Notes under the pieces: generated by a model | The model's input: the letters and a program-made list of their open reading frames with translations, nothing else | What the model was told of the DNA's origin: nothing | The model's database searches: none | Program-made: the position numbers and the translations under genes | Shown: one piece after another, positions 36,801 through 49,100 of the stretch | Layout of the letters: each line of letters starts with the position of its first letter | Numbering within the stretch: position 1 is the first letter of the stretch | NCBI GenBank assembly: GCA_013398295.1 | Contig: VZSF01006733.1 | Coordinates: 186,001 to 250,000 of the forward strand | Source of the DNA: Chionis minor | Lineage: Eukaryota; Chordata; Aves; Charadriiformes; Chionididae | DNA: 64,000 bases | Direction of reading: 5' to 3'

Positions 36801-38330
36801 ATGTCATTCTTGATATTATTTGCAAGTCATATACATCACTTACTATGGTAGGGCAATGGAGCATCATTTGCTAGATGTTTGGACAAAGTGATGGATAGTC
36901 AGACTGATAAACAAGCAGTTTTGTTTGGTTTTATTTTGTTTTGGTTTTCCAGATTTATCTAACAAGCTAGAAAGCAAAATAAAGACATACTTGAGTTATT
37001 CGCTTTGGACTGAACCTCGTAAGAGATTAATTTTACACTGTTCAAGCTAAGAGAAGAACAGACAATGACATTAGTGGGTTTACGATCAAGTTCTAGTAAC
37101 ATCAGCACTTTTTTCTTGATCATGTGTGCCTTTGGCTGGAAAAGGTATTTGATGAATAAAGATTGAGCTAAAAAAAAACACCAAAACACCCCACCCTTTT
37201 GTCATCTTACAGTACCAGTTAATTTTGTTTAATGGACCACAAATTGTGTCTCATTATCTCTGTTATACAGTTAAGGAGACTGGGAGAAAAGGAGCAGCAG
37301 TGCAAAAGATCAACAATACTGGGGGAAATAGAAGCTTGGTCTCCTGTGGACAGAATAGTATCTGTCCACAGATTTGATATGTCTTTATGATTTTACATAA
37401 ACACATTTTAGAAATTTTCTCTCTGCATAACAAGGAGTTCTGTTAAAGTAGTTTTGGTGTGTCACAGTCTCTGAGAAGAAGGATTTTAAAGTCTGATTTG
37501 AGCACTGGCAGTTGGCAGGTCCTAGCTGTGCTTTGTAATTACAATTTTTTTCAGACTATTCTAAAGCCATATATTTAAAATAAAGTAATGAACAATTTAT
37601 TTGTGAGATGAAGCCATTTTCTTAGCACAAAGAGCCAGGAAGCAGTTTACCCCTTGCTGCAAACAAGGTGCTATAAGAAATTATCTCTCAAGCAGGAGAT
37701 CAAACACTGTGGTGCCTTAAGATCATTGTTCTAACAGACCAAGGTTACTTTAGATAAACATCCATGTCTAAAATGAGACTTGTTCTTGTTTTACAAAAGT
37801 GTTTTATTTACTGCTGAAACAGTTTGTTACTGGAGAAAGGTGTGTCTGAGGCCAGATAGTTAATCTAAAGAGACAGGTCTTTTAAGGTCCAAAATTATGG
37901 CACTGTTTATTAAAAAAAAAAAATGCAGCAAACTCTGTCGAATATTCTGAGTCTATTCCTGGGCAAACTTGTTGTATTTATATCACCAAACTCTGGCCAA
38001 CTCTGTTGTGTTGTTCTTACTGTGCTCTGTAGTGCCTTGCTTGATGGGTGAAAGGAAGCTAAAGGGCAAAGTTTGGGAGCCTTTCTCTCCTGAACCCATA
38101 TGCAGGGTACCCATCTCATTCGTACTCCAAACATCCTTGCCTGTAGCAGCCTGAGTCTGCCCACGTGTATTGCAAGGCATACCTGTGGGCCGTCACCAAG
38201 TAAGAAAAAGGGGAAGGAAGGCTGCTTTTCTGTATGTGGAAGGAATACGCTGGAATCTACAGATCTGAAAAAGGCTTATCCCACCAGAACTATATCTCTG
38301 TGAAGATGAACTGGATTAACAGGTCCATAA
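33827..38330. other. Unique AT-rich DNA, no gene seen
   Basis: No supported gene or interspersed repeat. A-rich stretches occur at 34030-34060, 36618-36650 and 37911-37922. A POU-like dyad at 35177-35192 is discussed under findings. Confidence 0.5.
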
Positions 38331-38393
38331 TACCAGTAATACCTGGTATTAGGTACCAGTAATACCTGGTAGCTAGACTGAATACCAGTAATA
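38331..38393. repeat. Short local direct repeat, 18 bp, about 2.6 copies
   Basis: TACCAGTAATACCTGGTA occurs at 38331-38348 and again at 38354-38371, and TACCAGTAATA recurs at 38383. Each unit is itself a near-dyad (TACCAG...CTGGTA). Confidence 0.85.
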
Positions 38394-39048
38394 TAAGAAC
38401 CTGAAAGATATATCAAGTCAGTATGGGGAATAAGAAGGAAAGAAAGAGGGAACTTGTCCCCTAGGCATCCAGAAGACCTTTGGCTAAGTGCATATCTTAT
38501 CTGTTCATAGTCTCATGAGTAGAAAGATAAAATGTCAGAATGTCAAGATGTGGAGAAAATGATGATTAAATATCTGGCATATCCACATGGCTGTGAGTCT
38601 TTTACCAGAGCAGCACATTATGACCATGTCAAGATACTAACAGTTATGATCAGTCCTTGTAGTGAACAGACATCTCAATGACTGTACCCTCCTTTTGTTT
38701 CCTCAAACCAACCAGCAATACAGCCAAGACTTCTTCACTTCCCAGGGCTGATCAAACCGTCTTTTACAGTATTGTCACCAGTGTCACCTAAGGAGAAGAT
38801 ATAGAGCACTGATAAGTTTGTTTTGGTGTCATCTTAGGAAAAGACAATTGAAAAAGGGATTCCAAGGCAGAGTTGGATCCACCTCTTGAACACTAACTGC
38901 ATAAGAGGCAAGGGAAGGTATAGTCTCAAATTTCAGTCTAGCACACTTACTCTCACTCAGGGTTTTGCATAGGCTTATGGCATAATCAAGTGACAAAGTA
39001 ACTGATATGAGTCTTTGAGGTGAAACATCTTATGACCCTTCAGGAGCC

Positions 39049-39330
39049 TGACCAAAAAGAAGTTGGTATGTGAAAATTTCTACGTGTGGACAATCTGGGA
39101 CAGTTTCCATGGAACATAGAGGATTTCTTGTGAAAGAAGGAGGAAAGGATGGAACAATACACCAAGGAACTGCAGCAATTAATCCAACTTGCTTAAATAC
39201 TTGTGCTAGGAGAACAAGAAGAGGGGAAGACTTGTCAACACCATAAATTGTGGGAAATAGGAGTTCAGCTGTCAGCGTCAGTGGAAGGCCCAAGTTTTCT
39301 TGGCCATAGATGACTCTTCATGTTCCAGAG
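39049..39330. other. Region open on both strands, unidentified
   Basis: On the + strand a frame is open from about 39049 to the stop at 39242-39244 (63-65 codons). It has protein-like composition, for example STCGQSGTVSMEHRGFLVKE, and several Cys and Arg near its end. On the - strand a frame is open from about 39310 to 39030 and, past one TAA, stays open for about 57 more codons. Neither has a motif I can name. No splice sites fit the + frame well. It may be a decayed mobile-element coding region or chance in a locally more GC-balanced stretch. Confidence 0.2.
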
Positions 39331-39887
39331 GTTTTGCATAGACGTGCCAAGTGAGGTAGTTGTCTCTGCAGCTACAAATTAGGGGAATCAACTGGTCATG
39401 GGAGTCACCAGCTCAACAGGACCATTAGCAGCCATAGGGATGAGGAAGGTTATAGCCTTCATTTTTTTTAAATTGTGTTTCTTATGCGAAATAGAACATT
39501 TTATTTCTTAGGTGCCTTGAAGGACCAAGACAGAATTTAGCCTGTCTTTACTTTCTCTGTCTTTTTTTTAATAATCATCTGCCTTATCCTGAATAAAATT
39601 TCTGAGTACATTTATCTGGATGGACTGTAAATAGTTTTAGATGGGTATAGCAGGGAAGAACAACACAAAACTTAGTTCCTACCTTATGCCTGACTTGATC
39701 TGACCTATTATCTGCTGCTGTTGTTTAACATGGGCATCACTGGTACCACCAGGAGCAGTCTGAGGAGTATCAAGGATTAAAGAACCCAGGAAGCAGCAGT
39801 AAGGGACTCTGGAGTGCAGGTAGTTTTTTCATCAGTCCTCCCAGTCAAAGAGAACGATGGGGAGGAACTCATAATCGGGGAGTGTAG

Positions 39888-40176
39888 TGATAAAATGAGG
39901 GGTAACGGTTTTAAACAGAAAGAAGGTAGATTTAGATTAGATATTAGGAAGAAATTTTTTACTGTGAGGGTGGTGACATATTGGAACCGGGTACCCAGAG
40001 AAGTAGTGGATGTCCCATGCCTGGATGTGTTCAAGGCCAGGTTGGATGGGGCTTTGAATAACCTGGTCTAGTGGGAGGTGTCCTTGCCCATGGCAGGAGG
40101 GTTGGAACTAGATGATCTTTGAGGTACCTTCCAAGCCAAATCCCTCTATGATTGTATGAGTCTATGATTCTAATAA
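39888..40176 (+). mobile_element. CR1 LINE fragment, 3' end
   Basis: Sense-strand, 5'-truncated CR1. It retains the end of ORF2 (a frame reading [20 protein letters not shown], then FTVRVVTYWNRVPREVVDVP, through 40070). After that comes the 3' part with CTGGTCTAGTGGGAGGTGTC, GGTTGGAACTAGATGATCTT and a terminal ATGATTGTATGAGTCTATGATTCT-like repeat. Sequence to its left (about 39740-39887) may be an older part of the same insertion but I could not assign it. Confidence 0.93.
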
Positions 40177-40714
40177 AACTTGACTTCCCTGATATATTTG
40201 GACTGCACTTAATGTATGCTGTCTACAGAAATAAGGACTGAAGTACACAATAATTTTATTTCCCTTTTAAAAAATATTTCAAGGGATCAAGAAGTCCCTG
40301 GTGGGTAGTGTGGCCTGATTTGTAAAATTTACTTTTTGTCAAGGGCCTCACTGTGTGGGCCCAATAAAGTTATATTTCACAATGGAAAATGTTTTCATAC
40401 ATGGTGAGAAGTATTGTAGTAAATTATAACCCATGCCTGATCTTTTGAGTCAATGTTTTCTGGGAAGTCTCTTAGTTCTGTAGTGCCCTTCCCTCAAACT
40501 GCTGACTGATTAATTGGTAATCATATAAAATTAATCAGTTTATTGGTTGATTCAGAAATCCATGTCCTAGTTAGAGCAAGGAAAGTGAGGGGATGCTTGA
40601 GCAAAAGAAAGGTAAAATACATAAGTAAAAGTGATTGGATGGTAGCATGATTTAGGAATGGAGCAAGGTGAAGTTTCACTGGATCACAAGAAATAGAGAT
40701 TTGTTATCTTACAG

Positions 40715-40798
40715 ATAGCTGGTGACCCCAAAAGGCGTTATCGAAAGAAGTTCCCTACTTATGATCATATCCCAAAAAACTACTTCACAATGCATTAA
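40715..40798 (+). CDS. Candidate terminal coding exon of an unidentified gene
   Basis: Seen: TTGTTATCTTACAG precedes an open frame that runs in phase 0 for 27 codons to TAA at 40796-40798; phase 2 would stop at once (TAG). The peptide is IAGDPKRRYRKKF followed by PTYDHIPKNYFTMH, basic and aromatic, with CpG-containing codons (GGCGTTATCGAAAG) unlike the CpG-poor surroundings. An AATAAA lies 128 nt after the stop. Inference: it is the C-terminal exon of the same transcript as 5677, 10782 and 22971, all + strand and phase-compatible, giving a tail of 77 residues. The 3' splice site is only moderate, and I recognise no family. Composition recalls small ciliary or sperm microtubule proteins, but that is only an impression. 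Confidence 0.42.
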   Translation: MAGDPKRRYRKKFPTYDHIPKNYFTMH

Positions 40799-40925
40799 TC
40801 GGTTTCCTAGTTGACCTATTGTGGCAGAGGCCAAGGATCAAAGAATTAGAATTACTCTTTGCTTTCCATGCAAAACATGGTTTCTTTCACTACCTCTACT
40901 TTTAAAGTAGATGTCTTGCATTACA

Positions 40926-40931
40926 AATAAA
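40926..40931 (+). promoter_or_regulatory. Possible polyadenylation signal AATAAA
   Basis: A canonical AATAAA 128 nt downstream of the candidate stop codon. It would give a short 3' untranslated region. AATAAA is frequent by chance in AT-rich DNA, so support is only positional. Confidence 0.3.
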
Positions 40932-40945
40932 TACAGGAAGAAAAT

Positions 40946-43859
40946 TTTAGCTCATAAGTCTACCATACAGGTTCCTACTGCAAATATTAAATTTACTGAC
41001 AATCATCTAATTTGCTGATGTTTTTTATCTTAACTTTTTCCAAATTCATGTATTTATCAATTTGTAGAAGTATATTTCATCACCTATTTCTTTTGCCCCT
41101 TCTTATTCTCAGTGACAGATTTTGGCCAGTACATCTTCAACAATGTTGCAGAAATAATCAGTGTATCATTACTGTTAGAAAGTGGAACTGAAAATTTGTT
41201 TGATTTCAAACAAGAGAATATTTGGTTAGCTAATACGTATACTAATGTGCAATATTCATATCGATTCATGTTGTCTTTATCAGAAAGTCTTAACTGAAGC
41301 TGAATTTTGTAAAGATGATGGTCATTTTTTTTTTGATTGATATGACTGTTGTGCTGGCTAACTTAATGTATTTCTTTAATACACACTTTTTGTGAGGACA
41401 GATGATTGGACTCAGTCCTTTCAATATGGAATATGTCTGCTGCCTTTTTGGTCCATGTTCTTTAACCAGTCTGTCAGTAGTTAAAATATCTTCCAGCACA
41501 GATATAAGGGCACTGGAACATAAAAGTCTTCTAAATTCATTAAGATTTGTCTCTCAGGGAAGGAATGCAAATATAACTAACACTTGGAAAACTCGGTGGT
41601 TTCCCTACATAAATCAGATTCAAAAGCTGAAGGCCCAAAACTCTGCTGAGCATAAGGAGCAGTGGGAGCATGGGGAATCTTTAGCACTTTTGAATCAGGC
41701 TGAGCTACCAAGGTTTCATCACTCCTTATTAACCTTATAGAAGAGTATGTTGTTCTAAATGAGTAACTTTTATTATTCAGAAAGTTGCAGAATTATATAT
41801 TGTTGTGTAATATTATTCTCTTTGGAGATTTTGTCATTCACCTGTGATAAAAAATTGATCTAAGGATTCATCTCACAGCAAGAAGTGGCACCTACTTGCA
41901 CTGCTTCAAACATGCTTATGGGAATAACCTGTAGATTTACTGATTTCTTGCAATTTCCATCTACACTAGTTGGAGTATTTTGATTAGGCTGTGCTGTGTA
42001 CTGAATAATGTTACAGCTGAGTTCTGCTAAGTCCTTGTCCATTTCTCTGACTGATTCAGAAAGAATAAAAATAAGTAATTAACTCTGCTTGCTCCTCTCT
42101 CACTAGATTTTATTCCAGTAAAATCTAAACAGCTGTAGGTAACCACAGTGTACAGTTCATGTGCTGTGTGCACGTAACATCTTACTGCAGTGAATACAAA
42201 CACATTCATCTAAGAAATGGCAACTTAAAACAAGTAAAATAAAACAAACAGTGATACATTTTCCTTTAAAGAAAATAATTTTCACAGGGAAAAAAGCCCC
42301 AAAAGATAAAACAAAGCCTAGTTTACAGATCACCAGCAACATTCTGGGTCTTTAGAATTAGAGATTATAAAGATAACAGTAGACCATCTCTATACATTCT
42401 TAGCAAAAAGGAGTAGCAAATAGGAGTAGCAAAAAGCATATAGTTCAAGTCTCCAAGATGTTATAAAGATTTTATTTATTTCTCTTGCTACAATGCCTTT
42501 GGGACTGAAATTCATAGCTTCTTCAACTCAATTTTTGGAATATTTTCCTATAATTAACACTCCTGCAGCAACAGGAAAAAACTCCCCTTACTAATGACTG
42601 TTTAAGAAACGCTTAGTGAAATTCTCAGGATTTACTCCATGGATTGAGAACAAATGTGTATTTTAACAGAGTATCAGACTAACTGGAACATCAAAGGCTC
42701 TGAAGATTAATATGCAATAATTCATTGACAACCACAGCTTTACTGACTGTGACACAAATGGAATTAAAGATCTAGACACATCTGGATTAGTTTAATCATT
42801 TCTCAGTTATAACAGGGAATGAAGGAGACATCGAACTAAATTCATTTTTGTTGTTTATGAACATCTGGAGTTTCTGACCAGTCTAACTGTAAATAATATC
42901 TGTTCCAAAATATTTCACATTCTGCATATTAAAGTAATATATCCAAAGATCTAAAGAGAATAACTAAGGGGTGATAGCAATAAAACACAGTGACATTAGG
43001 AAAGAATTAACTGTTTAAACAAGAAATGAGCCTAGCTTCCTGTCCAGTTCAAGATGTATGTAGACAGAGAACATACATGATAACGGTAATGCTGATGAGA
43101 CTGGTTAAAAATTGTTCACCCAAAAGATTTGCACTGTTTCTTAGTAGAAATCTGACTTTTTGTTAGTGAATATTTTCTGTGGGATTCCCCATAAATAAGA
43201 AAGATTATTTCCTTTTTTTTCTGTTCTTCAGAGAAAAGCTGAACTTTTATAGTGAGGAAAATGTCAATTATCTGCAATAATAGTCTGAACTGTATGAACA
43301 TTTGGAAGATTGACATATTTGAACAGCTGAATGATTGGGATGATCAGTGATTTGCTACAAGAATATTATTAATTATGAAGCTATTTAGGACTGCTTGTCT
43401 CCATGCCTTCTGCTATTCATCTCCTCACAAACAGAATCTTAATCAAATTCCAATCACCAGTGTGAAAAGCTCCAAGATTTCCTCTCCTTATTAAATCTTT
43501 ATTCTCTTCATTCAGACTTACTGAAGTTTCACTATCTTCTTCTTTCCCTGAGACATCTTCTTGAATGTAGAGATAAGCTTACTGTAGTTAGTTTTGATCT
43601 TGTCATGTTCTATCTTCCTTAACAACTGTCTATCAAGAATATTTAGGATTTTCCAGTTTGTGGCAGATGCATGCCTCGTTTGTGGCAAGGACGGTTCCCG
43701 TATTATGCCACTCTTTGGTGAGAAATCTTCAGTGACAGAAATTACTATGACTTAGGTATAGTGGATCCCTCTAAAAATATATGTGGAAAACAAGCTTTTT
43801 GTTTGGGATTTTTGGGGGAGATTTGAACAGAGAAAAGGGTCCTGGATATTTTTACTTCA
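40946..43859. other. Unique AT-rich DNA, no gene seen
   Basis: A 112-codon frame at 41402-41740 and other short frames have no recognisable motif. A small tandem repeat is listed at 42401. Confidence 0.5.
42401..42437. repeat. 13-bp tandem repeat, about 2.8 copies
   Basis: TAGCAAAAAGGAG, TAGCAAATAGGAG and TAGCAAAAAGC follow each other directly. Confidence 0.85.
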
Positions 43860-44155
43860 GACAACAAGGGGAAATAGGCACAAGCTGCAGTAAGAGAAAT
43901 TCTGACTAAAAATGAGGAAAACTTCACAATAAGACTGCTCAAATATGGGAACAGGTTGCCCAGAACAGCTGTGAAAATTTGTATCCTTGTGGATATAATA
44001 GAATTCAAAACTCATTTGGACAGGACCCAGAGCAACCCGATCTAATGTTGAAGTTGGATCCAACTTTGAAGCTGGTACATCTTTGAGGGGGAGAAGTGGG
44101 CTTGGACCAGATGACCTACAGAAATATGTTCCAAGCTGGATTTCTTTGTGATTAT
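43860..44155 (+). mobile_element. Old diverged CR1 LINE fragment, 3' end
   Basis: Sense-strand CR1 sequence with clear but degraded blocks: GGCACAAGCTGCAGTAAGAG (about 43877), AATATGGGAACAGGTTGCCC (about 43942), GACCCAGAGCAACCCGATCT (about 44024) and GACCAGATGACCTACAGAAA (about 44105). The terminal 8-bp repeat has decayed. It is older than the copies at 51803 and 57022. Confidence 0.85.
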
Positions 44156-44692
44156 TATTTAGTTTAATTTATCTTTGATGTGTCACTAATCAGTTCCATT
44201 TACTAAAAGAGGGTATCATTACAATCATATTTTTTCAATTTGCAATAAAAATTTAAGTGCTTTCTTATGATTAAATTTTATTTTTTCTATTATAGCTCCC
44301 ACTTCTTCAATAGATGGCAGTAGTAAAGTTTGAACATGAGCTTTTCCATAACAAAGCACAGCCTAGGGTCATCTATGTTAAATGAGTAACTGAATTTACA
44401 AACTATGGATATAGACCGTTAATCCATTTTCAGAGAGTAAGTTTAAAAAAAAGTACAACAAAAACTTTGTTATCGTATTATGTTTGGAACATAGCTACAA
44501 TTATTTCTTTCTTCAGCTTTTAAAAAAATATTAAAACCTTATTCTCATATAGATGGAAAAGTCTAATAACTATAGCATGAAATGATACATAAAGAGTATG
44601 TGCTTCATACTTATGAAATAGAAATGGGAAATTAACTAATTACTGTTACGTGCTGTGAATACAGATATAAGCAGAATAAACCCACCAATTCC

Positions 44693-44693
<1 letters not shown>
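44156..44693. other. Unique AT-rich DNA, no gene seen
   Basis: Nothing recognised between the CR1 fragment and the dinucleotide repeat. Confidence 0.5.

Positions 44694-44722
<29 letters not shown>
44694..44722. repeat. (TG)n microsatellite
   Basis: About fourteen TG units, followed by CACACGCA. Confidence 0.95.
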
Positions 44723-44723
<1 letters not shown>

Positions 44724-46117
44724 ACACGCAGGTATTTTTCTTTTTGGACGAGCAATTCCATTATTATTTTTCAATGGGATTTACAAAAGTGTATTGAAAA
44801 GTTGAAAAATTATTGTAGGCAAAATCTCCTGCTGAAATTACTGGATTAGAACCCATTCTTATCAGTACCTATTGGCTAACCAAAAATTCCTATTTTACAT
44901 TTTTTATCTTTTATCTGTAAGATTGTGAGGAAAGGAGAGTAGATTCATTAACTTAGTGAGCCTCTCAGCGATCTGCAAATTCAGCTTCCTTAAACAGTTT
45001 CTACAAACAGTCCTCATTATCTTATTCTACAAATTAAGAAATTCTCCTACTCAGATGTCCACAATATAGTCATATGAATAAATGTGAATAAGGTTTCTCC
45101 AATCACTGTTGGAATTTCCTTGATCATGCAATCTACTTCTGGAGCCAGTAATTCCCTTTTTTCTCTTTGTTTCTTTTTGTGGAATTTTTTTTTTCCTGTA
45201 TAAAGCTTTGACATATTTAAGTTATATTTCTTCTCTTTTCCTAAGTCTGCTTTTAAAACCTTTTTGTTTATCTCACCCTCTGTTTGAACCATATGTTGAT
45301 TTAACATGCATTGTACAATTACTCTACAAAAACAATCCAAAATCCTTCTTCTGTATCCTTGATAACTGCCTGGTATTTAGTACTCCCTCAAGTATTTTGT
45401 TTCAATAAACTTAACATTTGCAGCTGGTTTCCCTGTTTGTATCATTCATGTAGATAAGAAACATAAAATGATTTAGGGTCATGGCACCTGTTGGACTTCC
45501 CTCTGTATTTATTTGCAGATTGGCACATTTCCGTTTGACATGTAATCTTTCTGTTTCAAAATAGTTTCCTTTCCATTGACACATTTGCTCCTGAGTAATT
45601 CCCTACTCATCTCTCCTTTCTATATCAGAAAGTACCGCTCACAACAGAGAAAAGACATGAATAAAAATTTGTGCCGGGATGTACGCCACATTTACAACCT
45701 CCATGGGAATTTGCAAAAGAAGTACTAGTGATAATACTCACTGTGCCTGTCTCCAATTTTGTTTAAATTTGTACTATCATTATCATTACAATTATCATCA
45801 GTGTTGTCATTGTTATTACTGCCAATAATTTTCCTATCCTTTGCCTTTCTGTATCCCACTAATGTTCATATAGACCATCAAGTCTGACTAATTTTCTTTT
45901 GAGCACAAAAGAAATTCCATTTCTTGATGCATAAAATGACTTTATATATATTGAGTTGCAAAACAGTTTGCCTCTGTCTGCAGTTCTGTGCAGGACAAGT
46001 GTCAGGGCACCTTAAAAACCACATTTTCTGCAAATGCCATGCTATTTAACTGTTGGATGGCCTGTGGACTCTACCCATGTCACATACTTTCTCTTATCCT
46101 GTCTAGAGCATGCTCAA
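44723..46117. other. Unique AT-rich DNA, no gene seen
   Basis: T-rich and ATC-rich low-complexity stretches (for example about 45775-45800) but no gene or mobile element recognised. Confidence 0.5.
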
Positions 46118-46176
46118 ATACTAGATGATCTCTTGAGGTCCCTTCCAACCCCCAGCGTTCTGTAAGTCTGTGATTA
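46118..46176 (+). mobile_element. Very short CR1 3'-end fragment
   Basis: The block ACTAGATGATCTCTTGAGGT followed by CCCTTCCAACCCCCAGCGTT and a decayed CTGTAAGTCTGTGATT end is the canonical last 60 bp of a CR1 element in sense orientation. The left limit is uncertain. Confidence 0.8.
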
Positions 46177-49100
46177 GCTTTGGCAACTTTGGCACTGTTT
46201 TGTTGCCCTTAAATATTTCACAGCTTTTTTGTACCCTTAAAAGCAAAAGCGTAAGACTAGGTGCAAGTCTTTCCTGCCTGATCTCTAATATCTCATCCTG
46301 CAAATAATGATGGACTCTGTGGACCTAGTCTACTCACATGAGAAATCTGAAGGTGAGATGATGTGTTTGGGAAGTGCCTTGGGCTTCAGAGATAAATGTA
46401 TCCATAGAATCAGTGCCAGCTAAACAGAATGTCTAATTAGAATTAAGGAAAATTCTAATAATTTAGATGAGAAGTATGCTTTCTCACACTTTCTTCCATG
46501 CTTCAAAAAGCTTTTTTCTTACTTATTCCAAAAGATCTTACCAAAAGATGATGGGTCTGGTTAGCATGATGATGGTAAGTGAAGGGGGAAACACTACCTG
46601 AATTACGAAATGAAATATTCTATGACATTTAGGAAAGATCAGAATAACCTGATGATGGGTGTCAAAACAGTATTTATGCTCAGAACATGGTTCTTTTTTC
46701 TCCTGTGCTCCTTTTAGTCTTTTCCTGTTGCTGCAATCATGAGTAGTTTCCCAGGTTTCTGTCTTGAGATCTAAACACTACTGTGCAGGACCAAGTCTTC
46801 CCAAATTTTCTGCTTGTGCAGAAAACTGTTTACTTTTGAGTGCTACCACAATACAAGCACACAAACAAGGCAGGAATTATCTGAACTTTCTATTTCAGAG
46901 AAAATATTTCTAAAATATGTCTGAACAAGATGTTCTAGTTCTGATTGACATTTATGAACATATAAAACTTGTAGGATATCTTAAATGACAAACTTTCACT
47001 TTCAACTGTATTTATTCAGTTTGTCGGACTTAGTTTCTTTGCTTTTTGTATTTGTATGTCATAATATGTTTCTGTAGATCTTTTATCAAATTTCTTTATC
47101 ATTAGCAGGGGAGATTTTCAAAAAAGGACTTAGTTTATATGTATTTGTATCAACTCCAGGAAGAAGAAATGTTAGCAACGTGAAGTTCCTATTCTATTTT
47201 AGGCACCTTTTAAGATGAGAATTATTTTATGAAATTGTATAAATGTTACTAGATTTTATAGTAACCTTTCAGCTGGTTATATTAGATCTAGGAATTGTAA
47301 GAAATATATATTCAAGCAAATAAATATAAAAAGAGTACATTGTGCTTCATACAGCATCAAATACTGTTCTATATTTAGTAATTTGGTGTCTTAAAACATT
47401 GATATTGAGTAAAGACGTCCATATTGTTCAACAAAACTTGGGCCTAAGTAGCCACAAGATAGCAGAGAATTTCATCCGCTCTAGTCTGTCTCAGCTTTTT
47501 CTTATCCTTCTTCACATTATGTTAGGAATCAATTTCAGATGCAATGAGCTGTTCACTCTGACAAACTCTGTGCCAAAAACTCTTAATCTAAAAATACATC
47601 TGAACCTATAGCGCCTATTAATAGGATGCAAGTGTGATATGTAATGTAAAACATTTAGATTCTTCCTAACGCAACACAGATTTTAAACCACATTGCCAGT
47701 ACATTTGGGATGTACATATGCCTCATCGTGATAAGCAAATATTTTTTAAAAGTCCATGGGCAATTGACTTCAATGAGGTTGCATAGGGTATAAGAACAGT
47801 ACAGGCCCCAGGAGTTTTTATGAGTTTGTTGACTAAGTGAAATAAAAAAGAATTAGCTTCAGAAAGGCCACTTCCCAGTTTTAAATCAAAGATCTACAGC
47901 CAGAAATAAAATATTAGACTACTTTTTTCACGCTCACTGACCATGATTGATCTCTTCTGTATAAAATCTTTTAAAACACATTTTAGACATTAACAAAAGA
48001 AAAGATATAAAAGATTGAAGGAATATGTCATAAAATCATCCAGTTCTATATGTCAATTACCAAGGAATTTTTCCATTGAACAACACATTTTTGGAAAACA
48101 TTAAAATATCTCCATAGTTTTTGTTTGCATACTTACTTATTTATAGAAATTGGATTGAAATTTTTTGCTTACTTCAAATAAGCTTAGTTAGATTGCAGGA
48201 AAATATGTAGAATTGAAAGAAATTACTTTTCATTCAAGCAATCTTAGTATTGGCTAACAGGGTTTTACACTGAAACCACTGTAGTTATGTTGATTTACAT
48301 CAGCCAGGCATCTTTGTCTTATAAACAATTCGGGTCTTGTTCTCACTAATAGTATATATGCTTGGTTTCAAAAGGGACACTTACATATTTGACATTAAAT
48401 GTATGTGGAAATATTTGAGATCTAAAAATAGCGATAGACAAAATCACTTTAGAATGTGATACAAATGGTCAGACTCTGGAAATGTGTTTGGATTCTTTGC
48501 ACTTCATAAACAGACATTAGACACTCAATGCTGTCACATAGGCTATTTCATTGATTAAAGAAATGAATGTTTTGAAGAATTATATGCCAGCCTATGTAGA
48601 GTATCTGTGGTGGTACTTAAAGACAAAATGATGATACAAATTTATATTTAGGTACATACAAACTAGGAATGTGGATTCTCAATACTTGTCTTATTGATAA
48701 TATCACGTAAGTGTGTGTATAAACCGATACTGAACTTCAGCATAAACTTAGGTAAACATTAGTTAGCTTATTATGTCTGCTGTAAAAAGAACATTCCTGG
48801 GGGCACATTCTTCTGACATGTAGACCTTGTCTACTGCTATCGAGCTATATTTATTCACAGACAGGTTTTACTGAATTATACTCTTAGTCCTTTTATAAAT
48901 CATGTCTTCACTCAGCTTTCAATTTCAGAAGGTGAATAAAATATTCCAGATTTAACTGATAGAACCAGATCTCCATATCAAGCTAGTAGTCCTTTCTACA
49001 CTTATTCCACTGAGAACTGCTTTTCTCCAGAGGGTGTCTTGCTACCGCTTTATGGAGTAGTCTATTTTGGGTGAGACCTGGGGAGACCTCCATAGAATGA

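Larger units (their letters stand above)
22990..40714 (+). other. Putative large intron
   Basis: About 17.7 kb between candidate exons, assuming the model holds. It contains a CR1 with an internal deletion, a GC-rich island, (TG)n and A/T-rich simple repeats, a region of overlapping open frames near 39050-39310 and another CR1 at 39888. Alternative exon candidates lie at 30966 (+) and 30414 (-). Confidence 0.35.

Noticed and set aside
41402..41740. 112-codon + strand frame
   Set aside because: No motif, ordinary composition, and of a length expected by chance in AT-rich DNA.
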